A program made the translations under genes and the position numbers. From Bimastos eiseni (lineage: Eukaryota; Annelida; Clitellata; Crassiclitellata; Lumbricidae): a stretch of 64,000 nt of DNA. The notes under the pieces are model-generated. The model saw only the letters and a program-made list of their open reading frames with translations. It did no database searches and was not told where the DNA came from. This document shows positions 11,636-22,822 of the stretch, piece by piece. Numbering within the stretch: position 1 is the stretch's first letter; each line of letters begins with the position of its first letter. Where the stretch lies: assembly GCA_959347315.1 (NCBI GenBank), contig OY365818.1, positions 1,664,464 to 1,728,463 on the forward strand. Reading direction: 5' to 3'.

Positions 11636-12624
11636 TTATGCATTAGACACCGGCACTATAGAAGTCACCAATTATAATTACCCCATAGAAAAATGCCCAA
11701 TGCACCCAAGAACCCCCCAAAACAGAACCCCACAGTCGCTCAGCTTGATGTAAACTGATTTCCTCAAAAGTCAATTAAAGACGGTCCATAATGAAAAATT
11801 AACAACTGTCGTTCATCATTTGCAGCTGCCGCCTCTTGAAACAACAGCAGGAGATAATATGTTGTTTTAGAGTCTGATGACTCGAGGATGCGATCAAGGC
11901 AGGTGATCACGCGATGATTTAGACCACTCGGTGGTCAATGCACCTGGAAAAAAAAGAAAGTAAACAACGTATAAATAAACCAAAGCCCTTTAGGAGAATT
12001 AGGTGCGAAGAAGGAGGAGGAATAAAAGGAAGAGTCGTACGGATGATAGATAGAAAGAGGATTTGGAGGAACGTGGAATATGAGGGAGGAGAATTTTCAA
12101 AATTGAGCGGTAAGACAACAACTCAAGACCATTCACAATCCCAGTCATAATCTATATCAAGATTACAATTATTGTCTATTTATTACTTATTGCACAATAA
12201 TATTATAAGCTTTACATTAACAGCCATAGTCACAGTGCTATTGGACCACGAAAAGTTAAATAGCTTATACTGGCCATTGCAACTCATTGTTGGCTAATAA
12301 TCCTACTTACATGCATTTTTAATAGGAACTGAAGTAATAATAATAACAATGCTTATGATATTATAATAATAATAGTAATAAAAAAACAATAGTAATAATA
12401 ATATTGGCAACTGCACTATAGTATTACGAACGATACGACAAGCGATTACAAGTGGAACACTTACTAAATAACGACCCTGTACTCAACGTATCGACCGCCC
12501 GTCTCGCTTGGCCGAACTATCCGGAACACCTGCAATTAAAACACATTCAATCACTTCTCTTGCTGCAAGATTTTTAAATAAATTTATGCTAGGTCTATAT
12601 GCTCACGCTAAAAGCATGCTAAAA

Positions 12625-12705
<81 letters not shown>

Positions 12706-13106
12706 GATGCCTGTTGAGGGCGCTGCTGATTTGAGCGACGCTATATAAATGCTTGAATACATTACGTATACTGATAATATATATATACATGTTTGTGTGA
12801 AGAGATTAATCATTTGTAGTTGTAATCTGAAACGTGGAACCCACCTGTCCTCGTTTTGCCCCGTAGTACCTCGAGACCGGATCGGTTGCCAGAATTCCCT
12901 TCAGTTGATGCTCCTTCACCGAACTGTCCCAAAACAGAAACGCAAGTATTCGTCAGGTCCACGTGACAAACATCCAGACTCAACGACAGTGCCTCGAAAA
13001 CCATAAAAAATAAATGGACTACTCGCAAGTCAACGACAATGGGTTGAATCAGACAGTCAGTTTTCACAACCGTGAAAACTTCCTCAAACATGTACCAAAA
13101 CAAATT

Positions 13107-13440
13107 CCCTCTAAGACAGGGATGTCAAAGAAAAGGCCTGCAGACCGTATATGGCCTCCAATGATATTTCTGACTCACGGATCCTTATCTTAAGACAACA
13201 CAATTGAGAAAAAAAGTCCAATTTGTAATTATTAAGGCATTATAAGTCTTCTGTGATGTGTGTAATTGACAATGCATCTCAGAATCCCATTCTCAAAGCC
13301 TCATTCAACTGTTTGTATGGCCACCTTTGATATCCCTACCCCGTCTTCCTCATGCACTTTCATCACTCTGGTCAGCCACTTGCTGGAAAATATTGATACT
13401 GGCCCACCATTACAAAAACGTTTGAAACTGCTGCACTAAA
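13107..13440 (+). mobile_element. Non-coding hAT-like element, copy A
   Basis: Starts CAGGGATGTCAAAGAAAAGG and ends with CGTTTGAAACTGCTGCAC, a decayed terminal inverted repeat. The start is matched in inverse orientation at the right end of the copy near 34940. Confidence 0.45.
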
Positions 13441-13676
13441 ACAATCATTAGAATTTTTGCAAGCAGATATACACATTCATACATGCATGCAAGCATACAT
13501 GTGGCCTACAATGCCCTACATAGTTGGACAGCAATGCACAAATAACAGTTAAAAGGAAGTATTTATTGTGTCAGTAAATAAAAACATCCACACTGAAAAA
13601 CAATGCACACAAAAGTCTGCATCTATGAATCATTGGATAACCAAACATCGATCGACGGTGTGAGTGAAGGACTTAC

Positions 13677-13737
13677 TTATGGTCCCTCACACTTTAATCA
13701 TCTTGGGGAGGACGATTGAAACTGTGTGCTCGGCATT
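13677..13737 (-). other. Possible terminal or non-coding exon of the RPB5-like gene
   Basis: On the minus strand a pyrimidine-rich acceptor (CTCCCCGCCCCAG) is followed by 61 bases and an ideal donor (GTAAGTCC). Joined to the exon ending at 13860 it gives an immediate stop. No reading frame resembles the conserved RPB5 C-terminus. Confidence 0.3.
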
Positions 13738-13859
13738 CTGGGGCGGGGAGCACGTGTAATAAGAAAGCAAAGTGTCAGCAAAGACGAATGTTATATTAAG
13801 CACCCACACTTCAGAAAAGCAACTCGATGAAACATTGAAAAGTTAAAGAGAATACTTAC

Positions 13860-14907
13860 TACTTTTCAAGTAGCTGTTGCTTTTCTTCGGGGGTGAGTAG
13901 GAAGTGATCGGGAACACACTGAAACAATCACAGAAGGTAAAGATATCTGATATTAAGTAAAGAAGCAAATCTCAGGTAAAGGCAACTCATTACAGGTAAA
14001 GCTAACTCGTATCATCTAAATAAACAAATCTCAGATAAAGGTAACTTGTATCATCTCAGGGGCACCCATGACCTGCAGTGAAACTTATCTGGCAATCCTG
14101 AAAGAATGGATGGCAAAGTTCATTATCCATTATCCTAAAAAGCATCATTCTTCAAATACTGTATGTTCTTCAATTGATACTGCGTAAACAAATCAAGATA
14201 ATTATTTTTCAAATATTGTACGACGTTCTCCTAATATCATTGTGCAAACAAGGTTCATTATTTTTTAAATATCATCTGTTAACCAGCAAATACATCATAG
14301 GTTAAAAGTTTGGATTCTTTAGTTCTGGTGAAATTGCGCCCACCTTGTGTTCCGTTATGTTAACGAGAAGTTCATTCTCATAGAAGACCTCAATGAACAT
14401 TCGAGGAGCAAGGACTTGGATGAACTGTTTTCATCAAACAACATCAAGACAAAAGTTCACAGACAAGGGACCAAATCTATTAAATATTTAAGCGTTCAAT
14501 TGTACATTAAATTCAACATGTATCACTCTCTCTCTCTCTCTCTCTCTGCCTCCTTGTATCTGTACCTACCTACATACCTACCTATCTAGTCAATAGATTC
14601 ATATCTTTCTGTGTCTCTGTGTATGCCTCTAACCATCTATCTACCTACCAATTTCTTTGTCTGTCTATCTGTCTGTCTGCCTCTCTCTCTGCATGCCTCT
14701 ACATACCTATCCATCTACACTAACAATCTGTCTATGTGTCTGTCTGTATCTGCATTCCTCCACCTACCTACTGATCAATCTACCCATCTCTTTGTCTGTC
14801 CGTCTGTCTGTCTGTCTCTTTTCACGCCACCACACATCTATCCAATCTACAGCACAGATCTTTGTGTTTGCTTGCCTCTTATCTATCTACTCATCTCTTT
14901 CTGTCTG

Positions 14908-14946
<39 letters not shown>

Positions 14947-16896
14947 GGGTCTAACTCTCTCTCTCTCTATCACTGTCTCTCCATTGCATTACATTCTGTC
15001 TGCCTAAATCCACAAGGTTGTAAAACATTCCAGATCACTGCAATCGAAAATGGATCTATTCTCCAACACACACAACATCACATTCATGGCTATAATGAGA
15101 ATACAAACAATGAGAAGAAAATCATAAAAAGCGTCAAGCAAACGTTTTTGTAATAATTATCATATTAGTGACCTGTAAGGCGCTAGGCGTTATTGACTTA
15201 TCCACAACGATTAATGCCTTTGAGATGTTCTTCTCGTGCATCGATTTGCTGAACTGGAAAACGTCGCTACGCCCAATTTCAGAAGATTTTGGAAAGAAAA
15301 CGGTGATTTGATCTAAAAGGTAACAAATGATTAATTGAAAATGTATTAAGAAGATATTAAAACCTATATTTGTTCAACTTTGCTTCATTTTGATCAATAT
15401 CAGCTTTTTAACGGGCGCCATACCAAAGAAGTCCGCAATAACCAAGCTTTCGGTGCCAGGTCAAAATCTGGGGAGGTCAAGCCAAGGTATAAAAAGAAAG
15501 GTCACTGTAATAGAAAGACTGGGCAGATATTCCTTATGCGTAGAAAGCTTAAGCACCCTCCGCTACTTAGTAAGACAACGACAACCGTCGACATCCAGAC
15601 TTTTTGATTATATGCCAGGTTATTCAAAATCATCTGTGTATTGATGAAGAATGATCGGGGTCTTACTGTTGGGGTCGAACTGATGCTCGAGGAGGATCAT
15701 GAGTTGATCATTGAAATCCCTGCAGAAAGAAACAAAGAAAATGGACAGATCAGCTAAAAATTGCATCTAAACAACACCAGAAGAAACAGTCAATATCCAC
15801 ACTGGTTACCTGCTGTAATAACGCTATATAATAGACAGCTATAAACAGCTGTCATAGCACTATAAGAATGGGGATCGGAGGGCGGATGGGACACTCGAGG
15901 CATGTAACGAGGAACGGTTAGGAGGCGGCTTTTGACTATGCGACCTTAATAAATATCAATAACACTATTACACCTGCGTTGGCTATTTGTGCTGGTTAAC
16001 CACCTAAAAGTTGCAGTTTGTTCGGGTTATTTACATTGGTTATTTGCAATGGTTATCTGCATCAGTTACATCTGCCGGTTATCTACATTAAATATCTCTA
16101 CCGATTATCTACGTCAGTCATCTCCAAGTACAAGGTACATACCGTTCCCCAGCAAACTTTGACAGAAACTCATCGAGCGTTTCCCCCAATTCCTTCTCAG
16201 TGACCATATAACCGCGGTCATGACACATCTGCAAAAAATAATCACAGTTCAGGGAGAATAAAATTACTACTTAAACAAATATTGAACGACTTAATAACTT
16301 AGACAGGTCATTGTTTTGCTTTGGAACCTGTACGGTTTTATGAAATTGGCATAAGAATTTCCCAGACTGATGTATGACAAGAGCGCTGCACCCGTGCCAA
16401 TAGCACAACAAAGTACGGGATTACTCAGAGCGTGAATCATGCTGACCCGAGGTCCACAAAACCCACCGGAAGTGTGACAGTTATCAATTTGCACTACTGC
16501 GAATCCACAGCAAAAGCAAAGAGTCATTGATTCCTGGGGATTGATAACATAACAATCGTATTGAAAGCGAACCATAATCACGCCATAAATAATTAACTGT
16601 AACTGCGGAAATTAAATTGACAAAATGTTCACAAATAAACACTGCAGACAATATACTAAGAATTGTGCTGACGATATTTTATCGTTCAAAAGATTCATAA
16701 ATAGTGGATAACTTGGAAAAACAGCGTCAGAGAGCAAGTGGGCGGAATCAATACCGATTCATGCCGTTCGCTTTCAGCGTTTCGGCACGCCATTTAAACT
16801 GAAGTCTTATAATGCATCGAGTAATACCTGAAAAACAGTCTTTCTAACTCTCCAGAGTGTCCAGGCTGTACCTCCGATATTAGCTCTGTCTTTCAT
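13860..16896 (-). CDS. POLR2E-like: RNA polymerase subunit RPB5 (RPABC1), six exons; C-terminal exon not found
   Basis: Shared subunit of RNA polymerases I, II and III. Minus-strand exons are 16896-16828 (ATG, MKDRANIGG..TLWRVRKTVFQ), 16228-16143 (MCHDRGYMVTEKELGETLDE), 15719-15667 (DFNDQLMILLEHQFDPN), 15312-15173 (QITVFFPKSSEIG.., KALIVVDKSITPSALQ), 14424-14344 (APRMFIEVFYENELLVNITE) and 13918-13860 (VPDHFLLTPEEKQQLLEK). Every junction has GT/AG and the phases chain without error. The order matches human RPB5: N-terminal jaw domain, then the start of the C-terminal assembly domain. The family is about 210 residues; only about 163 are seen. The expected final segment (QLPRI..GDPVARY..G..RGQVVKI) is absent from the downstream bases I read. 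The next good acceptor, at 13737, creates a stop at the junction (TA|A). The protein is also more divergent than RPB5 usually is, so this may be a second, degraded or specialised copy. Confidence 0.85.
14527..15000. repeat. CT/TCTG microsatellite
   Basis: Degenerate CTCT and TCTG/CTAC repeats inside an RPB5 intron (plus-strand view). Confidence 0.8.
15428..15490 (+). repeat. Dispersed repeat shared with 20719-20785
   Basis: AAGTCCGCAATAACCAAGCT and GGTGCCAGGTCAAAATCTGG match TCAGTCCGCAATAGCCAGG and GGCGTTAGGTCAGAATCCAG at the second site. Not coding. Confidence 0.5.
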
Positions 16897-16999
16897 TTTA
16901 AAGTCTTTTAATCATTACTTTAAAAATCTATATGAATTGGAAAACATTGGGCACGAGGTTGACAGGAAGTTGTATCCAAGTTAATCAGTGAGTAAGGGA

Positions 17000-18900
17000 A
17001 TATGAAATCCTTGGTGAACAAGCAATCAAAATTTATTTCGGATAATAATTTGTAAATTTCGGATAATGAAATCGTAATCGATATCTACAAACTACAAAAG
17101 CGTCACTCAAAAGCCAAGGCTGCCAAGCGCAATGCACTATAAAGGTAATTCACGAGCACTGCGCCAAGTCAAAGGGGCTGTCCAAAGGGCAATCCAAAGG
17201 TGGATGGAGTCCGGTTTCCGTTTCCTATTGGCTTTTATTGGGTTAGAGGAGGCAGAGTTAAAACGAGTGGCGTTTAGGTTGAGAATTGGAAGGTGGAGTA
17301 TCAGATGAGTCGGAGTGGAAGTTCTTGAAGAGGTGAGACTTTAGTTAGGCCTACTAGTGTAAATCCCGAGGAGTGATGGATAAAAGATTTATGAGCCCCG
17401 AGAACAAGCTGGCTCCAGCGACTTCGCTTTTGTAGGCGCTGTAGAAAGATTACGATACGATACGTTGGTGGGTGATTGGCAATGATGGCAGTGGTCACTG
17501 GTGGAACCGAAACGGTGCAAATAACGAAAATATCTAATTCGGCAATGATAGTGGAAGGACCGAGTGGACCCTATTTTTTAGGCCTATTAAAGTAAAATTT
17601 TGGTTAATAATTCTCTGATCAAGTATTCTTTATAGTACACAACAAATCAACTTTTGAATCACCTTACATGCCATTATATAAGACCACATGAAGAGCTGAT
17701 TATGACGCATCTTATTATATTTATAGCTTAGCATCTAGCATAATCTAGGCCTATAGATTTATCGTTAATTCGTACTGAGACTATAATTTAGTAGATAACC
17801 TACGATTATAGACCACTACCATGGGGTCCGGAGGCAATTAAATGCCTCCAGTTTCAGGTATGGAGGATATTTGTAAAACAGAAAGCGGGCCTAATATTTC
17901 CGGTTTCATCTTTCGCAGGTCAGTTGTGTCCAGTTGAAATTGTATTGTATTATTAATTTATATAGCGCCGCTCGTAGCACTGGCTATTCAGTTGCACTTA
18001 TAATACCAGTACGTGAATCCCAAGAGTAGAAAGTTTGTAAAAAAGGAAGATTAATGCAAGTAATTAGAGAACCGTAAAGATCGAATACTAGAGCGTAGAT
18101 ATGACGGAAGGACATTCCATAGAGAGGACCCATGCATGCAGTACGTGGTAGCAAAGATCTAGTCTGGGTCATAACTCGTGGAACAGAGAGGCAAAACAGA
18201 GAAGTCGTTTAGAATCTGTAGAAAGAGGAGATAGCTTACGCTCCATGAGACATTACGGGGCAATATATATTTTTCAATTTTGGACTATACGACCAGGACA
18301 AGAACTTTGAACTGAATACGAACTGGTAGAGAAAGCCACGTTTAGTTATTACCTCTATGACACAGACTAGATCTAATGGCACCACTGTCACTGTGTCCTC
18401 CCTAATGTAATCATAACTCGTAAGTGGTTATAATCCTCGTTCAGAGGAGCCGCCGGATCTGCACATATTGAAATTTTCAAACTCTAGCCAAAGTCAGGCT
18501 AAGTGTTGAATCTATAACAGAAATAATCGATCGCTATTTGATTTTCGGACAAGCATAAATGTGTGAAATAAGGTGTGCGTTGTTGAATTTTGAAAACAAA
18601 AACATATATTTGGATAGTGGATCGCATCTGTTGGGTGGCGGAACTGATCATGTTTGAGGTGGTGGATCTGAAATCAGAGGTTCCGGATCTCAGATCCGGC
18701 TGAATTTAACCACTGCAGATTACGACCAATTACAGAGAGCCGTCGGTAGCAGGCTAATTTTCGGGTGCTGTACACGTCAGATAATTTTGGTGATCGCAGC
18801 TGGATTGCCCTTTCCTCATCTCTGCATGTCGCCATTCTTAACTCTATTCCTACATCATAATTCAATTAATTAACCCATAAACGAGGAGCTGTGTGAGAAT
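17000..18900. other. Intergenic, no gene seen
   Basis: Unique AT-rich sequence apart from the LINE fragment at 17950-18200. No exon with both splice sites and a protein-like frame was found. Confidence 0.5.
17950..18200 (-). mobile_element. Non-LTR retrotransposon 3' end, decayed
   Basis: Minus strand ends GCGGCGCTATATAAATTAAT. The preceding 60-codon frame (MSFRHIYALVFDLYGSL) is remnant-like. Confidence 0.4.
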
Positions 18901-18949
18901 TCAAGAGCCATCAATCTGTCAGATGCATTAAGAACTATGATCAAACTGA

Positions 18950-19262
18950 GGTTTTCTTTAGCACTTCCGTATACACGCGTCAGACGACAGACGACGTCTT
19001 GGCACTTGGCCTCTCCTCGTTTTAGCACAATATATGTGCGACAGTTTCTTTTTTATTACAAATCAATGGCCTTCTCATATCGGTGGCAGTCTGCCACAGC
19101 CACCACATACAGGACGCTGCAGGGAAAGAGACGCTGGATCGCTGGACATAACATTAACGATAGACGGAGGCAGGTCAGACAGAGTCTGGGCAAGCGGTCT
19201 GGCCAGCAACTGCGGACCCGGATCAATACGGAGCCGGGCTGGAGACGAGGGAGGCTTCCCTG
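18950..19262 (+). other. CpG-containing candidate first exon with a good donor
   Basis: This stretch is richer in C, G and CpG than its surroundings and ends at CCCTG|GTGAGTAA. The next clear same-strand acceptor is the stathmin leader at 22822. A non-coding first exon of stathmin would explain it. I see no recognisable protein in the open frames across it. Confidence 0.3.
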
Positions 19263-21119
19263 GTGAGTAATGCATAGACGGACTCAAAATGATTCATGCA
19301 GAGGCGGTCCTCCACTGCCACCCGACGCCACCGCCGACGCCGGTAGCTTCCTTCGTCAGCGAGCAGTCTGGCATCATGCGAACGGCGTAAGCAGACGACT
19401 GGAAGAACGGTGGAGTAAGGAGAAGGAAAGATTCGGAGTGTTTGTTGGTCGACGACGCTGGAAAAGGAGTGGATTGTTCCTGTACGGGTTTGAATTCGGT
19501 TTTAATCTCACTCTAAATGCATCTGCTTTGAAATCGTTTTTTGGAAGAAATATGTATATCGCCGCAGGTGTTGCGCTCGGCTAAAGCATCTTGTTGGTCT
19601 GTCTGTTGGAAAGGATTGAAGCGGATATTAGATCGATTTCCGATTATTGTTGGCAGTAAAATGCATCCAGTTCGAAATAGAACTTTGATCAAAAGACTTC
19701 TATATGAGAGCGTTTTTTCTGCGTCTTACTATTTCATATTTTTGAGTGCTTTACATCTTTTGGCCTATCTGCATGATCCTGCAAATGACAGTATTGCATG
19801 ACTGATCGCTTTTATTGGACATCCTGATATCATACGCGTAACTAGTATGTTGTCTATTGATGCTGTCGGATCCATTATTACGACTTAATTGTAGGCTATA
19901 TGGCAACTATGCAGATGGCGCTACATAAATGCAAAATGAATGAATGAATTACGCACGAAACCGTATGCGGTGGAAGAGTAGAGAGCAACACGCAGACATA
20001 CTATAAAAAGAGGGATATATATATATATATATATATACAGTCTACAGAGAAAATGGATCTGTCATAAACTCGTTTAGCGCATAAAACAGCTTTGCAAAGC
20101 ATTATTATGAAATGTCTGCTTACGAAATCAATTTCTGTTTCAATTGTTTAATTGTCGTCCTGTTTAAATATAGAATGAAAACATCCGACATACTTATTTG
20201 AAATTACTTTTCAATACTGATTGATCAAGTAATATTTAAAAAATTCAAATGCAAACAACTGATTATCTCATCTTTGTGTGGTAATGTCTTAAACTAGAAC
20301 AGTTCTTGGTAAAGAGTATTCAGCTGAATATGAACCCCCATATTTTAAAGGCCCAACGAGGGCCTATTGAACAGAATTTTCCCAATATTATATGAATATT
20401 GTTTGCTTTAAGATCTGACCAGATGGTTAAAAGACGTAGGCCCCTACTTATATTGCACAAGAAGTAGGAAGGCAGTAGGGCAACAACAGACTATGTTGAT
20501 TCGCTGACTGTAGCCACCACACGTTGTACACGTATGTGTCGATCGCTGTGATTCTGGGGCCTGGGCCCCTCAGTCTGCATGAACGAGGCTCCCACATTTC
20601 CAAAGCAGACCCCGAAACTCCTTGATGCAGACATAGACAAATCCTAGAAATATCTCAGCTCCAGAGAAAACCACGCTAGGAAGACAGATTCAGACACGGG
20701 CGATATCTATATACATTCAGTCCGCAATAGCCAGGCTATTTTGTGGATTCTGGCGTTAGGTCAGAATCCAGGGAGGTCAATGGAGGAGGGAGGTACCTGT
20801 ATCATCGTGAGTGCGGATTATACTGCCTGTCTCAAAAGGTTAATTGGTGCAAGCTAATAGTCACCCACCTGTATAGGAAGATCATCAGGTCAATCGATGA
20901 ATGGGTGGACGTGGCTTGACCTGACGATGAGTCATTGTCAATAGTACACAAATACTGACTGTTGAGACATAGGAGAAGGAGCAGGTGGTCGGATCCATGA
21001 TGCTGCTTGCTGAGCGTGGCTTCCTTTAGAAAGTCTAGACAATTATTTACACAAGATTGAATTTTGAAATAATGAATGACAATGAAGAACTGTTGAATGC
21101 ATACCAACAATGGATGTGC

Positions 21120-21400
21120 ATATTCATTCATTGATTCATTCATTCCATTGATTCATTCATTGATTGATTCATTCTTTCTTTCCTTCTTTCTTTCGTTCAT
21201 TCATTCATTCATTCCATTGATTCATTCATTGATTGATTCATTCTTTCTTTCCTTCTTTCTTTCGTTCATTCATTCATTCATTCATTCATTCATTCATTCG
21301 TTCATTCATTCATTCGTTCATTCGTCCATTCATTCAATCAATCATTCATCTGTCCGTTCATTCATTCATTCTGTAACTCACTCAGTCATTCATTCCTTCA
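21120..21400. repeat. (ATTC)n-rich tract with an internal duplicated block
   Basis: A block of about 75 bases (from CATTCCATTGATTCATTC through CTTTCTTTCGTTCATTC) occurs twice in tandem before a longer ATTC run. Confidence 0.8.
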
Positions 21401-22357
21401 TTCTGAAAATTTATATTCCAGGAACTTAGCCTTTGCGGAAGAACTATCATCTCGCCACGATCAAAGAATAAGTCTAGAGTGACTTTAGGGTCGATGAGGA
21501 ACCTGAAATGCAGCTCAGTCAAAATAGATATTCTATAGATAGGTCAGGTCAGGTCAGGTCAAATCGGTTCCAGGTCAAGTTTCAAATGGGTCAGGCAAGC
21601 AGAATGACTCACACAAGCACCAATAATCGTTAATTTGAGACTTTATTGGGTCATAATTATTTATATGATTTTGGGGTGGCTGGAAGAGGGGGCGGATCAG
21701 TTAGACCACACACGGGTAGGTATGGTGGTAAGTGACCTGAGCCAACAGAACTTTGGGCATTCACACGAGCTAGGGTGATGTAATCGAGCATTTATATAGC
21801 ACCCCTTCAAGATGTATACTAAGAGGCGTTCTTTGCGCTGACAGTTCATGATGAATCAACTGGAATGTCATAATGAACGAGCAAAATACGTGCGTTCGTA
21901 AAACTATGCACATTAAGCTGAAACGAGTCACCATGCAGAGGTGGTCATACGCAAAGGCTTGGAATGAACTAGCGAATCGAATTCAGAACAGAAACGGTTG
22001 GCTGCGGTTCCATGACAAATGGCTCACCAACAAATATTTGAAGACAAAAGTCCTATTTGCCAATTGTAGGCTATTCTTTTAAATGGAGGTTGGATTGATA
22101 ATCGTAATGCTGGCGAATCCAGCTTCTATTTCAACAGGAATTAATTCAATCAATTCAATGTCAATTTAGGCAATAATTTTTGTCAATAATCAAACTTTTT
22201 CAGGGTAGCATTATTTTCGTCTATGTAGCCTGTCATATTTAGGGAATATTTATTTCATCAATCCAACTCCTATTTAAGTAAACATTATTATCATCAATCC
22301 AACTTCAAGTTAATCGAATACAGTGGGTAAATAGTAATTTTGTGGTCTTGAGTCATT

Positions 22358-22560
22358 TGTCGATGGACCATTTGTCGATGGACCATTTGTCGATGTACCA
22401 TTTGTCGGTGAAGCCGGGTGAACCATTTGTCGGTGAACCTGCCTGTTGTCAGTGAACCACTTGTCGGTGAAGCCGGGTGAACCATTTGTCGGTTAACCAT
22501 TTTTTGGTGAACCAATTGTCGATTAACCATTTGTCGGTGAATCATTTGTCACTGAACCAT
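22358..22560. repeat. Minisatellite with unit about 15-18 bp
   Basis: Units vary around ACCATTTGTCGGTGA and include two copies of a longer block CGGTGAAGCCGGGTGAACC. Confidence 0.75.
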
Positions 22561-22822
22561 TTTACGTGACGCGCTTGGCTGCATTATCTGACAAAAACCT
22601 CGCCGGGTAACGCTGAGGAGATTTCATTAACTTAAGCACTAACGAATTGCGGAAACCATTATTCGGGATGCTAATTAACAACAGTGGGATGGGCAAGATC
22701 AGGTATAAGTTTATACCTAAAAGCCGTTTAAAAACTAATCGAATCAACTTAACCTCTTTTGTTAAACCAAGGACTTATCAATAATCAATCGAGTTGCGTA
22801 ACGGGTTTCATTTTTTTTCCAG

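Larger units (their letters stand above)
19300..22800. other. No coding exon seen; microsatellites and repeat fragments
   Basis: Includes ATTC repeats (21122-21390), a degenerate repeat built on CCATTTGTCGGTGAA (22358-22560), and a LINE tail at 21789. Presumably the first intron and upstream region of stathmin. Confidence 0.5.
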
